The translations under genes were made by a program, and so were the position numbers. The notes beneath the pieces were generated by a model that worked only from the letters and a program-made list of their open reading frames with translations, searched no databases and was not told the origin of the DNA. A DNA stretch of 64,000 bases from Coriobacteriaceae bacterium (GTDB taxonomy: Bacteria; Actinomycetota; Coriobacteriia; Coriobacteriales; Coriobacteriaceae), in assembly GCA_902363125.1 (NCBI GenBank), contig CABIZD010000006.1:58499-122498 (forward strand), given 5' to 3'. Below, piece by piece: positions 37,972-48,971 of this stretch (the first letter of the stretch is position 1; the number at the start of each line of letters is the position of its first letter).

Positions 37972-38010
37972 GCGGCGAGACATGGCGTCCGAGCTGCCGT
38001 AGAGACTTAG

Positions 38011-38026
38011 CTAAATGGCTATTTAG
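38011..38026 (+). other. hsdS recombination site S1
   Basis: CTAAATGGCTATTTAG, almost its own reverse complement. The ~50 bases to its right are shared, inverted, with the bases left of S4 because both encode the HsdS C-terminal block. Confidence 0.7.
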
Positions 38027-38676
38027 CTGCTTGAGATCGAGCTCTGAGACATCGATCTCGCCCGTCATGAGTTTGGGGAGAAGGGTGTCGCGAAGCTCCT
38101 CGAGTTGTGCCGAATTGCGTTCATTGACTTTTATCTGCTCATATAGCGGGTTTGCAAACGCACAGAAATCTTCGACAGATTCCAAACCAGGGTTGGGAAT
38201 CGGATATGTTAGCGTTGCTTTAGGCTTCGTCCTTTGGCGACTACCCGTTGAACCGGTAACATGCGCAAGAAGGAAGTCTCTAAAAGCTGGTGCGCCAATT
38301 GCGGCATAGTAGAAAGCTTTATGGACGGGGTTCTTTGGCTTGTAAACAATGAATTCCGTTGAACACACAGCCTGCTTGCTTGAGCAGGCGGGCATCCAAA
38401 TTCTCCTGATACTAGGGTTAAGCTTGGAAATTAAGATGCAATTGGCATCAATAACATATTTGTTGCTCTTGATGCCGTCGGCCAACTCAAAAACAGGCCG
38501 ACGGTTTGCATCATAAGCGGGAATGCTGTAGTGCTCCCAAATTTTTCCGTGACAGTTTTGCGGTTTCAAAGTTTTTGTTGAAATCGAGAGAACCTTACCG
38601 AGATCAATAGACGATTCAATCTCGCCAAATCGTCTAGAGAACTCAAGCGCGGCCAACTCTTCTAAATAGCCATTTA
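38011..38676 (-). pseudogene. Silent half-hsdS cassette (TRD 3)
   Basis: Read on the minus strand, this begins at a recombination site (NGYLEELAALEFSRR), carries one target-recognition domain and ends with the HsdS C-terminal block LRDTLLPKLMTGEIDVSELDLKQLNSHL at a second site. It has no start codon with a ribosome site upstream, and a TAG lies 13 codons before. Past the left site the frame runs on without a stop through unrelated DNA to about 37751. So it is a promoterless store of specificity, to be joined to an expressed 5' half by inversion. The C-terminal block is nearly identical to that of the expressed hsdS at 39690-40808. Confidence 0.75.
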
Positions 38677-38677
38677 C
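38662..38677 (-). other. hsdS recombination site S2
   Basis: CTAAATAGCCATTTAC, the reverse complement of the S1 core with one end base changed. It borders the silent cassette on the side nearest the recombinase gene. Confidence 0.65.
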
Positions 38678-38736
38678 TTCACTATGTACAACGCGCCGTC
38701 CACACTGTGGCTATCGTACTCGACGAAAGGAACAGC

Positions 38737-39693
38737 GTGGAAACTGTCATCAATGCCGTGCTTTCGGAAATGCAAGGCCTTCTCGACCCACACCAGCTCA
38801 AGCATCTAGCCATTACGCTTAGGCAAACGCTTGGACCAAAACAGGCAGAGCCAGGGCAAGATCTGCTCGCGCTCTTTCTCACCGCTAAAGAGGTCGAGGG
38901 GTGCTCTCCTAAAACCATTGCATACTATGAGACAACCTTACGGCATATGAATACAGCGCTGGCCAAGTCTTATACCCAGGTTGAGAGTGACGACTTGCGC
39001 CGCTATCTCAATGATTACGAGATGACTCGCGGATCCAGTAAAGTCACAATTGATAATATACGTCGCATCATGTCCAGCTTCTTTTCGTGGCTCGAAGATG
39101 AAGACTATATTGTTAAAAGCCCTGTAAGACGCATCCGTCGTGTCAAGACCGCTCAAGTAACCAAAGAGGTACTAAGCGACGAGGAGTTGGAGGTCTTGCG
39201 AGATGCTTGCGAATCCAAGCGAGATCTTGCCATCGTTGACTTGCTTGCTTCGACAGGCATGCGTATCGGTGAGCTTGTGCGGCTCGACAGGAAAGATGTC
39301 AATCTGCACGAGCGTGAATGCCTTGTAATGGGAAAGGGAAATAAACAGCGTCCTGTTTACTTCGACGCGCGTGCCAAGTTGCATCTCACGGAATATCTTG
39401 CGAGCCGCGTCGACAAGAGTCCTGCACTTTTTGTCGCACTCGATTCCTCAGCTCGACGCATTACGGTTGGGAGCATAGAGCTCCGTTTACGCGACCTAGG
39501 CAGAAGTGCCGGCATCAATCGCGTTCATCCGCATAAGTTTCGCCGTACACTTGCTACCCATGCCATCGATAAGGGAATGCCCATAGAGCAAGTGCAAAAG
39601 CTGTTAGGCCATGCGAAAATAGACACCACCATGCATTACGCCATGGTTAATCAGAACAACGTAAAGGCTTCGCATAGGAAGTATTTGGAATGA
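38737..39693 (+). CDS. Tyrosine recombinase, HsdS shuffling
   Basis: A 318-residue XerC/XerD-like integrase. A SAM-like N-terminal DNA-binding domain (AKEVEGCSPKTIAYYETTLRHM) precedes the catalytic domain with STGMRIGELVRL (Arg I), a beta-hairpin Lys in VMGKGNKQRPV, HPHKFRRTLATH (H-x-x-R), LLGHAKIDTTMHY (His/Trp position and the Tyr nucleophile). The GTG at 38737 follows GAAAGG; an in-frame GTG at 38707 has no site. Its stop overlaps the ATG of the full hsdS as ATGA, so recombinase and specificity subunit are made together. It is the likely enzyme acting at sites S1-S4. Codon use is more A+T-rich than the core genome. Confidence 0.88.
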   Translation: METVINAVLSEMQGLLDPHQLKHLAITLRQTLGPKQAEPGQDLLALFLTAKEVEGCSPKTIAYYETTLRHMNTALAKSYTQVESDDLRRYLNDYEMTRGSSKVTIDNIRRIMSSFFSWLEDEDYIVKSPVRRIRRVKTAQVTKEVLSDEELEVLRDACESKRDLAIVDLLASTGMRIGELVRLDRKDVNLHERECLVMGKGNKQRPVYFDARAKLHLTEYLASRVDKSPALFVALDSSARRITVGSIELRLRDLGRSAGINRVHPHKFRRTLATHAIDKGMPIEQVQKLLGHAKIDTTMHYAMVNQNNVKASHRKYLE

Positions 39694-40808
39694 GCTGGAC
39701 GCAAAAGACCTTGGGAGAGATTGTTAATCTAAAAAGGGGATTTGACCTTCCCTCCAGCAGCAGAGTTGATGGCCCCTACCCTGTTTTCTCATCTTCGGGG
39801 CAAACGGGCACGCATTCGGAAGCCGCCGTTAAGGGGCCATGTGTCATAACTGGGCGTTATGGAACTATTGGGCAAGTTTTTTACTCCGATGCGGCTTGTT
39901 GGCCGTTAAATACGTCTTTGTACTCAACGGAGTTTAAGGGCAATAATCCTAAGTTTGTTTATTACCTGCTCAAAACTCTTCCGTGGCGAGACTACTTAAC
40001 TGCAAGCGCTGTGCCGGGCATAAATCGCAATCACGTTCATCTATGCCCGGTCTGTGTTCCGGATTACGAAACACAGACCTCCATTGCTACTGTCTTGGGT
40101 TTGTTGGACCATAAAATTGACGTCAATACTAAACTAAATGGCTATTTAGCTGATGCTGTTGACGGGCTGTTCGAGAAAGCTCTTGGACAAGCCGAAGAAA
40201 AAACGCTTACCGATGTTGTTGAGATACTAAGCGGCGGAACGCCCAAGACGAAAATTAGCGAATACTGGGAAGACGGCGAAATTCCCTTCTTCGGACCAGG
40301 CGATGCAAATGGTTCTACATATTGCCTGACGACAGCCAAACGCATAACGCAATTGGGCCTCGAAAACTGCAATAGTGAGCTTTACCCCGTTGATACTGTT
40401 TTCTTAACAGCAAGGGGGACCGTCGGGAAGGTCGCAATGGCGGGCAAGCCAATGGCCATGAATCAATCTTGCTTTGCGTTTAGAGGTCTAAGCGTTTCGC
40501 AACCTGCGGTATATCAAATAATCAAGAGGGCCGTAAGGTCACTCAAAGCCAAAGCCAACGGCGCTACATTCGCTGCAATCAATACACGCGACTTGAAGAT
40601 TGAGGAGATTCTAGTTCCGTCAGACGACGAGCTCACAGCCTTTGAAGAAGAGGCCGCATCGTTGCACTCCATGATGCGCGTAAATGAAGAGGAGTCATTG
40701 AAGTTAAGCTCGCTTCGCGACGCGTTGCTTCCTAAGCTTATAGCGGGTGAGATCGATGTCTCAGAGCTCGACCTCAAGCAGCTAAATAGCCATTTAGGCG
40801 AGTGTTGA
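39690..40808 (+). CDS. hsdS: Type I restriction specificity subunit, full length
   Basis: A 372-residue HsdS with two target-recognition domains. TRD 1 is ~1-130, the central conserved helix (LLDHKIDVNTKLNGYLADAVDGLFEKAL) is ~135-165, TRD 2 is ~170-320 and the distal helix (LSSLRDALLPKLIAGEIDVSELDLKQLNSHL) closes the protein. It decides the DNA sequence methylated and cut by HsdM and HsdR. Recombination sites S3 and S4 lie exactly in the central and distal helix codons. It is on the strand opposite to hsdM and coupled to the recombinase by an ATGA overlap, an unusual place for the only complete HsdS. Confidence 0.88.
   Translation: MSWTQKTLGEIVNLKRGFDLPSSSRVDGPYPVFSSSGQTGTHSEAAVKGPCVITGRYGTIGQVFYSDAACWPLNTSLYSTEFKGNNPKFVYYLLKTLPWRDYLTASAVPGINRNHVHLCPVCVPDYETQTSIATVLGLLDHKIDVNTKLNGYLADAVDGLFEKALGQAEEKTLTDVVEILSGGTPKTKISEYWEDGEIPFFGPGDANGSTYCLTTAKRITQLGLENCNSELYPVDTVFLTARGTVGKVAMAGKPMAMNQSCFAFRGLSVSQPAVYQIIKRAVRSLKAKANGATFAAINTRDLKIEEILVPSDDELTAFEEEAASLHSMMRVNEEESLKLSSLRDALLPKLIAGEIDVSELDLKQLNSHLGEC
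40134..40149 (+). other. hsdS recombination site S3
   Basis: CTAAATGGCTATTTAG inside hsdS, encoding LNGYLA of the central helix; direct repeat of S1, inverted to S2 and S4. Confidence 0.75.
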
Positions 40809-41280
40809 GATTGATTTTTCGTTCTATCGCGGCGAGAAAGGAAACGATGGCGTCTTGCTTTTCTTTTGGGGGCAAGTCTAATCTCATGCCAAGTAGGCTT
40901 GTTTGGCTCAATTTTGGCTGTGTTGAGCCGGTAATATAGGCGGAGATGTCAGTTGAGTTTAAATAGAAGCGCAAATAATCAATGTTGCACTTATTCGTTT
41001 CGCACAGCACGTGTGCGTGATTGTTTACACGGAATTTGCCATCGACGGAATTGGCGATTGGGAGTTTGCGGCTCCTTAGGTTCTCTCCGTCTTCGGCAAC
41101 CAATAAACGCTTGCCTTCGAAGGTATAGTCGCTTAAATAGTCGACTATACCCTGGGCTCCGTAATATGGATATTGACCTTTTCGGCTTGCCCTTTGCATT
41201 GACGATAGCGGCTCTCTTTTCGAATCTTCGAGAAGAATGATGTCCCCTAGAAATACGGGTGACGATGGCTTATATCCCAT
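40774..41280 (-). CDS. hsdS: Half-length HsdS behind hsdM (TRD A)
   Basis: A 168-residue protein: one target-recognition domain then the central helix FLAAIERKINLNTRLNGYLAA, ending at site S4. The start ATG lies inside the last codons of hsdM (ATGGGATATAA), so it is coupled to hsdM. It is about half the normal HsdS length and overlaps the 3' end of the convergent full hsdS by 35 bases. It could be an inactive state awaiting inversion, or could work as a homodimer, since single-TRD HsdS halves can pair and read palindromic sites. Inversion between S3 and S4 would give it TRD 2 and a normal end. Confidence 0.85.
   Translation of the reverse strand: MGYKPSSPVFLGDIILLEDSKREPLSSMQRASRKGQYPYYGAQGIVDYLSDYTFEGKRLLVAEDGENLRSRKLPIANSVDGKFRVNNHAHVLCETNKCNIDYLRFYLNSTDISAYITGSTQPKLSQTSLLGMRLDLPPKEKQDAIVSFLAAIERKINLNTRLNGYLAA
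40782..40797 (-). other. hsdS recombination site S4, read on both strands
   Basis: CTAAATAGCCATTTAG. On the plus strand it encodes LNSHL at the end of the full hsdS; on the minus strand the same bases encode LNGYL of the half hsdS behind hsdM. Inversion against S3 would exchange TRD 2 between the two genes. Confidence 0.75.
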
Positions 41281-42793
41281 AACCAATCGCCTCCAGATTC
41301 TTCTTAATCTGCTCCTGCAAGCGGTTGGATTCTTCAAAGCACTTTGAAATTTCGCTGGTCAGGCGTGCCATCTTCTCATCAAACGGCTCACCGTCGTCTT
41401 CGACCTCGGCAATGCCTACGTAGCGACCGGGCGTCAGGATGAAATCTTGCTTGGCGATTTCATCCAAATCCGCTATGGCGCTGAACCCCTTCACGGGCTC
41501 GAACTCGCCCTTGCGGAAGGAGTCGAATGCGGATGCAACTTTGTTGATGTCCTCTTCGGTAAACTCGCGTAGTTTGCGAGAGACCATGGTGCCCATTTCG
41601 CGGGCATCGATGAATAGCGTCTTGCCGGACTGGGCCTTCTTCTTGTTCAGGATCCACAGACACACGGGAATTTGGGTGCTGTAGAACAGCTGCCCCGGCA
41701 TGGCCACAATGCCCTCGACCAAATCGTCCTCTACGATAGCGCGTCGAATATCGCCCTCGCCGCTCGTCTGGCTCGAGAGCGACCCGTTTGCCAATACGAG
41801 GCCAATCTTGCCCGTGCCGTTAAGATGCCAAATCATATGCTGCATCCAAGCGAAGTTTGCGTTGCCCGTGGGCGGCATGCCGTACTTCCAACGTACGTCT
41901 TCCTGCAGCGCTTCGCCGCCCCAGTTCTTAAGATTGAAGGGTGGGTTTGCCAGTACAAAATCGAACTTTTCATTCTTGTGTTGGTCGGCACTGAAGGTGT
42001 CGGCGTAGTTGCCCAAGTCAGCCTCGATGCCGCGAATACCGAGGTTCATCTTTGCGAGCTTCCACGTGGTAGGGTTACTTTCCTGGCCAAAGATGGTGAT
42101 GTCCTGTACCACGTTGCCGCCATGGTGCTCGACGAAGGCGGCGGACTGCACGAACATGCCTCCGCTACCACAGCAGGGGTCGTACACACGACCGTGGAAA
42201 GGCTGGAGGATTTCCACCAGCGTGCGCACGATGCACGACGGTGTATAGAATTCACCGGCGTTTTTGCCCTCCATTGATGCGAATTTCTGCAGGCAATATT
42301 CGTATGCGCGCCCTAACAGGTCTTTCTCGCTCTCGTTATCGGTCATTTGTACGTTGGTGAATAAGTCAACGACGTCGCCTAAGCGCCGCTTATCTAGTTC
42401 GGGACGAGCGAAGTTTTTGGGCAGCACGTCTTTGAGCTTATCGTTCTCGCGCTCGATGGCGCGCATGGCATTGTCAATGATCTGGCCAATTTCGGGCGTA
42501 TGTGCCGCCTGTGAGATGTTCGCCCAACGTGCTTCTTCGGGAACGAAGAAGACATTCTGCTCCATGTAGCAGTCACGATCTTCCTCGTCGCCGTAACCCT
42601 CTGCGACGAGCTCTAGGTAGCGCTCGTCGAAACGGTCCGAGAGGTACTTCAGGAAAATGAGGCCTAATACGACGTTTTTGTACTCGGCAGCGTCCAAGTT
42701 GCCGCGCAGCACGTCTGCGGCGTTCCACAGTTGGTCCTCAAAGCCAACATCGGCCGTGTTCTTCTTGGTGTCCTTAGCTTTGCTTTTAGCCAT
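41270..42793 (-). CDS. hsdM: Type I restriction-modification methyltransferase
   Basis: A 507-residue N6-adenine methyltransferase subunit. The helical N domain (FEDQLWNAADVLRGNLDAAEYK) is followed by the SAM-binding motif DPCCGSGGMFV and the catalytic NPPF in FVLANPPFNLKNWGGE; KNAGEFYTP is the usual Type I block. It pairs with HsdS for methylation and with HsdR for cutting. AGGAAG lies ~12 bases before the ATG. It is 14 bases after hsdR and overlaps the half hsdS, so the order is hsdR-hsdM-hsdS in one transcript. Confidence 0.95.
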   Translation of the reverse strand: MAKSKAKDTKKNTADVGFEDQLWNAADVLRGNLDAAEYKNVVLGLIFLKYLSDRFDERYLELVAEGYGDEEDRDCYMEQNVFFVPEEARWANISQAAHTPEIGQIIDNAMRAIERENDKLKDVLPKNFARPELDKRRLGDVVDLFTNVQMTDNESEKDLLGRAYEYCLQKFASMEGKNAGEFYTPSCIVRTLVEILQPFHGRVYDPCCGSGGMFVQSAAFVEHHGGNVVQDITIFGQESNPTTWKLAKMNLGIRGIEADLGNYADTFSADQHKNEKFDFVLANPPFNLKNWGGEALQEDVRWKYGMPPTGNANFAWMQHMIWHLNGTGKIGLVLANGSLSSQTSGEGDIRRAIVEDDLVEGIVAMPGQLFYSTQIPVCLWILNKKKAQSGKTLFIDAREMGTMVSRKLREFTEEDINKVASAFDSFRKGEFEPVKGFSAIADLDEIAKQDFILTPGRYVGIAEVEDDGEPFDEKMARLTSEISKCFEESNRLQEQIKKNLEAIGYGI

Positions 42794-42807
42794 GCTGTTT
42801 TAACTTC

Positions 42808-45897
<3,090 letters not shown>

Positions 45898-46079
45898 GCG
45901 CACTCCTTACCTTATGCTTCTACGACGCTGGTGAGCCTGTCCACCATTGCATTCTAGCAGTTAATCTTGCATATATTGGTATATCTGACACCCGTTAGTT
46001 GCCATTTGACTTATCGGTTGATCGCGCCAGAATGACAATTGGTGGCAGGGCTCTCTTGCTTATTTAAATCGACTTCTAT

Positions 46080-46619
46080 TTATGGGTGCTCGTGTTGCGA
46101 CAGCTGCCCAAGCGCTTGCTTGAAGCTGTTGTTAGTGATCTTGAGATCATTTCCCGCTTGCATTTTAATGAGTGTCGGGTAGTCGTCCGGATTGTTCTCG
46201 ACGCGAGCGATGAAGCTCGAAGCTTCATCGGCGCCCGGAGTCTTGTGAGGCATGGGACCAGCAAGGATTGCGGCGTAGCCCATCGAGCCGCGTATTTTGC
46301 CGAAGTTGAAGTGCTTGAGTCGGGAGTATTCGAGTTGAAACTCAAATCGATCCGGATCGAACCCTTTCTTGCGGGCGATGCTGCGCAACTTGTCGACGTT
46401 AACGACGCTGGCGCCCACAACGAGGACCTTACCCAGAAAGCGTTCCTCATAGGGATCGTTTTCACTTACGAGAAGGTCGGACATTCCAAGGGATGCCAAA
46501 AGATCCTCAAGGGTGTTTTCGCGATTTGCCTTTGTTATGGCGGGCAGTAGTTCGAGACCCATGCGCCCCATCATCTCGTCGCAAAGGTCGGAGAGCTCCT
46601 GAATGGTGAGATGCGCCAA
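46080..46619 (-). CDS. Small partner of methylase-S fusion, unknown family
   Basis: A 179-residue protein starting with TTG, seven bases after GGAGGG, two bases after the methylase stop, so the two are coupled. Residues 1-55 are helical (LTIQELSDLCDEMMGRMG). Residues ~63-130 look like a Rossmann-type fold: KVLVVGASVVNVDKLRSIARKKG, then FEFQLEYSRLKHFNFGKI and AAILAGPMPHKT, with a conserved-looking GPxPHK turn. The last part (DLKITNNSFKQAL) is helical. I do not recognise the family and find no nuclease motif. It may be a regulator or effector tied to the methylation state. Confidence 0.65.
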   Translation of the reverse strand: MAHLTIQELSDLCDEMMGRMGLELLPAITKANRENTLEDLLASLGMSDLLVSENDPYEERFLGKVLVVGASVVNVDKLRSIARKKGFDPDRFEFQLEYSRLKHFNFGKIRGSMGYAAILAGPMPHKTPGADEASSFIARVENNPDDYPTLIKMQAGNDLKITNNSFKQALGQLSQHEHP

Positions 46620-46621
46620 GG

Positions 46622-48358
46622 CTAACCCTCCTCATCGAAAAGGTCGGTAAGTTCCTGGCGAGCTCGAGATAGGCGTAGCTTTAACAACTTGATCTCGTCT
46701 GTCTTGGCGAGATAGGCATCGGCGATCGTCTTCTGACGATCGGCGTCCTCGAGGGGCACCTTGATGCTGCTGAGAGCTTTGATGGGCACGCTGGGTATGG
46801 TGGTGCCGACTGCTTCACGGGCAAGGAGTTCTTTGCCAGAAGGGCTCGAGAAAAACGCGGCGAGGTAGTGCGGATCAATCTTATCCCTGTTGACGCTCAA
46901 CACGTACAGGTTTCCATTCGCGATGATTTTTCGATCTTCAGGGACCTCGGCAACCGCAACCTTGAACGGGGCGCCGGATTTCGAGATGAGGACGTCACCG
47001 TTGTGGATACGATACTTTTCAAGTTTCGTGTCGAGCGTGGAGAGATTTGGAAGGTCGTCGTCGATAGACCCATCAGAGATATTTCCCAGGTTGAGATAGC
47101 TGAGTCCGGTGTCTTCGTCACAGACAAGTGCATCGAGTTCTGCCGCGCGAACGCTTGCGCCTCGCATGATTTTTGCGACGCTCCCGAGTTCAACTCCATT
47201 CGGGATCTCGATTTCTTTTTCGAGATAACGCTTTGCAGAGAGATCGAAGTCGCGTGCCGCAATTTCATCAAGTGTTTTGAAAACGCTCTTTTCGGAATCG
47301 ATGCCAAGGCGCTCGACAATCGCGTTAATGGCGGCTTCGTCAATTGAACAGCTGCGACGATCATTGGTGCCCAAATCAGTTGCGTCGACAAAACGGACCC
47401 CCTTGGAGGCGCCCGTGGTAAGGACGACGAACGACGTTTGGATCATCGTGTAGGGGGCAAAGACCCCCTTTGGTAGTGCGACGATTGCCTTAATGAAACC
47501 GTTTTTAACGAAGTATTCGCGAACTGGTTTATCCGTACCATTGAAGCATGCGCCATTTGACATGATTGCGGCGGCGGTCCCACCCTTTTTGAGGGAATCG
47601 ACAAGCAGGCGGTTGAAAACCCAATCGGATGACGACGGACGCCTGTAGCGCTCCTGGCCCTTCATGACTTTCTCAATGTAATCAGAGTTCTTGGAGAACA
47701 TCTTGGTCCGCATGCCCCAGGGGTAGTTGGAGAACGCCTTGTCTACGGGATTGTGCTCAATGCTGCTGTCGAAATAGCGGAACATATCATCATGGGCATA
47801 GCAAATCTGCGATCCCGTGACTTTGGATCGAAGCTTTGCGATGGCGAGAGTGCTTTGATTGAGCTCGACGCCCATGGGCTTCGCATCCGGGCATTTCGCC
47901 GCAGCAGCTTCGAGGAAATTGCCCGTTCCACAGCCGAAGTCCATGACCTTCTCGCCGGATTTTATATCTAGAACGGCAAGTGCGAGTTGTGCGATTCCCT
48001 CGGGGGTTGAGGACTCGCCGCCAAAGACTCCCTGGCTGATCGGACCGTTCTGAAGGTATTCGTCGATTGCTTCTCCGCTGAAATTTGAAAGAAAGGCAAG
48101 GAGTTCGTCGAATGGTCCGTCTGCGGAAAGGCGCTTATAGGCTCGATCGAGCAGTGCGGCGATATCGTCGTCTCCCTGGGATGCAAACTTGATCATCTCG
48201 GCGTAGTTATCGGGTCTGCCGGTTTTCTGAGCGAAGCGCGCGAGATAAACGAGCGGATAGAGATAGTCGGACGGCAATGAACTGCGGAGACGGGTCGTGA
48301 GAGTCCAGCCGATTTCCTTTGCCTGTGTGTTGACGTTAAACAATTTGAATCCTTTCAT
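46622..48358 (-). CDS. N6-adenine methylase fused to an HsdS-like half
   Basis: A 578-residue protein. The N-terminal ~140 residues are helical, as in HsdM. The methylase domain has VMDFGCGTGNFLEAAAA (SAM motif I) and SNYPWGMR where NPPF is usual, the N/D-P-P-F/Y box with Tyr in place of the first Pro. From about residue 395 it continues with an HsdS-like recognition domain (LGSVAKIMRGASVRAAELD ... YRIHNGDVLISKSGAPFKVAVA) and a closing helix (LAKTDEIKLLKLRLSRARQELTDLF). So modification and specificity are in one chain, as in Type IIG or BREX-like enzymes, but no nuclease domain is visible. The ATG lies close behind one of three operator boxes, with only a weak ribosome site. Confidence 0.8.
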   Translation of the reverse strand: MKGFKLFNVNTQAKEIGWTLTTRLRSSLPSDYLYPLVYLARFAQKTGRPDNYAEMIKFASQGDDDIAALLDRAYKRLSADGPFDELLAFLSNFSGEAIDEYLQNGPISQGVFGGESSTPEGIAQLALAVLDIKSGEKVMDFGCGTGNFLEAAAAKCPDAKPMGVELNQSTLAIAKLRSKVTGSQICYAHDDMFRYFDSSIEHNPVDKAFSNYPWGMRTKMFSKNSDYIEKVMKGQERYRRPSSSDWVFNRLLVDSLKKGGTAAAIMSNGACFNGTDKPVREYFVKNGFIKAIVALPKGVFAPYTMIQTSFVVLTTGASKGVRFVDATDLGTNDRRSCSIDEAAINAIVERLGIDSEKSVFKTLDEIAARDFDLSAKRYLEKEIEIPNGVELGSVAKIMRGASVRAAELDALVCDEDTGLSYLNLGNISDGSIDDDLPNLSTLDTKLEKYRIHNGDVLISKSGAPFKVAVAEVPEDRKIIANGNLYVLSVNRDKIDPHYLAAFFSSPSGKELLAREAVGTTIPSVPIKALSSIKVPLEDADRQKTIADAYLAKTDEIKLLKLRLSRARQELTDLFDEEG

Positions 48359-48363
48359 TGATT

Positions 48364-48440
48364 GGTTATCAATAACCTCTGATTGAACTATAGCACATAA
48401 GGTTATTGATAACCAGATGGTTTTCAGGTTATTTATAACC
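48364..48440 (-). promoter_or_regulatory. Three GGTTAT-nn-ATAACC operator boxes
   Basis: GGTTATCAATAACC (48364-48377), GGTTATTGATAACC (48401-48414) and GGTTATTTATAACC (48427-48440) are the same 14-base palindrome with a variable centre. The first is 6 bases from the methylase start codon; a minus-strand TATAGT (about 48387-48392) lies between the first two and fits a -10, with box two over its -35. A dimeric repressor, possibly encoded elsewhere, would block this promoter. Confidence 0.65.
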
Positions 48441-48610
48441 AAAGCCCTTGTTCTAGTCGCATTGATCCGTCGGAGCCAGCTGGTTTTGCCCACAAGCTAA
48501 TGATTTGGTAACGGATAAAGGCATGAGAGCTGAATCGGAGCAGCGCGCAATTGCTGTTTCAATCTATTCACTGTTGAGGACGAGAGCGCACGGCATGCCA
48601 TCTCACGGTT

Positions 48611-48639
48611 TTGGAACAGTGCCGATCTAACTGGTAATC
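48611..48639 (+). repeat. 29-base direct repeat, copy 1
   Basis: Matches 50407-50435 at 25 of 29 positions (core CAGTGnCGATCTAAC). It lies upstream of the first PH-like gene. The rest of 48441-48695 shows only a Shine-Dalgarno AGAGGAG before that gene. Confidence 0.5.
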
Positions 48640-48695
48640 TAGCAATATGACAGCTCGAACCGCAATCTAACCGACGTCAACAAAGAGGAGTAGAA

Positions 48696-48965
48696 ATGGA
48701 CAACGACACACTGCTGTTTAGGGATAAGGGTGCCGGTGTATTCAAGGAAATCTGCATCTACCCGAACCGGATCACCACGCTCAAGAAGAACCGCTTCTTC
48801 GGCACGCATGAAGAGGTGGTTTACCTGAATGACGTTACCGGTGTCTATAGAATCAATGGCAAGCAGGTGATCTTGAACAACAGGCTGCGGACGGGCTATG
48901 ACTACAGGCTGAGCAGCCGCTCCCAGGCACAGGAATTCGTAAGGGTCCTGAACTCGATTATGTAG
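48696..48965 (+). CDS. PH-like small protein, copy 1
   Basis: An 89-residue protein with a bacterial PH-like strand pattern: TLLFRDKGAGVFKEICIYPNRITTLKK, EVVYLNDVTGVYRI, then a C-terminal helix SRSQAQEFVRVLNSIM. It is close to the protein at 52769-53038 (same length; shared TLLF-DKG, YPNRI, LKK, VYL-D-TGV, R-I-G, LSSR-AQEFV-LN-M). Both are followed by ATGTA-CCGATAGC, so the duplication reaches past the stops. AGAGGAG precedes the ATG. The function is not known; such domains set membrane or protein contacts. Confidence 0.65.
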   Translation: MDNDTLLFRDKGAGVFKEICIYPNRITTLKKNRFFGTHEEVVYLNDVTGVYRINGKQVILNNRLRTGYDYRLSSRSQAQEFVRVLNSIM

Positions 48966-48971
48966 CCGATA

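Noticed and set aside
37751..38010. Continuation of the silent hsdS frame past site S1
   Set aside because: It runs through a terminator and the 3' end of the zinc-ribbon gene in another frame and is low-complexity; it is read-through, not a real C terminus.
38737..39693. The recombinase as integrase of a phage or conjugative element
   Set aside because: No att-like tRNA end, excisionase or transfer gene is near, while four matching sites lie in the adjacent hsdS genes.
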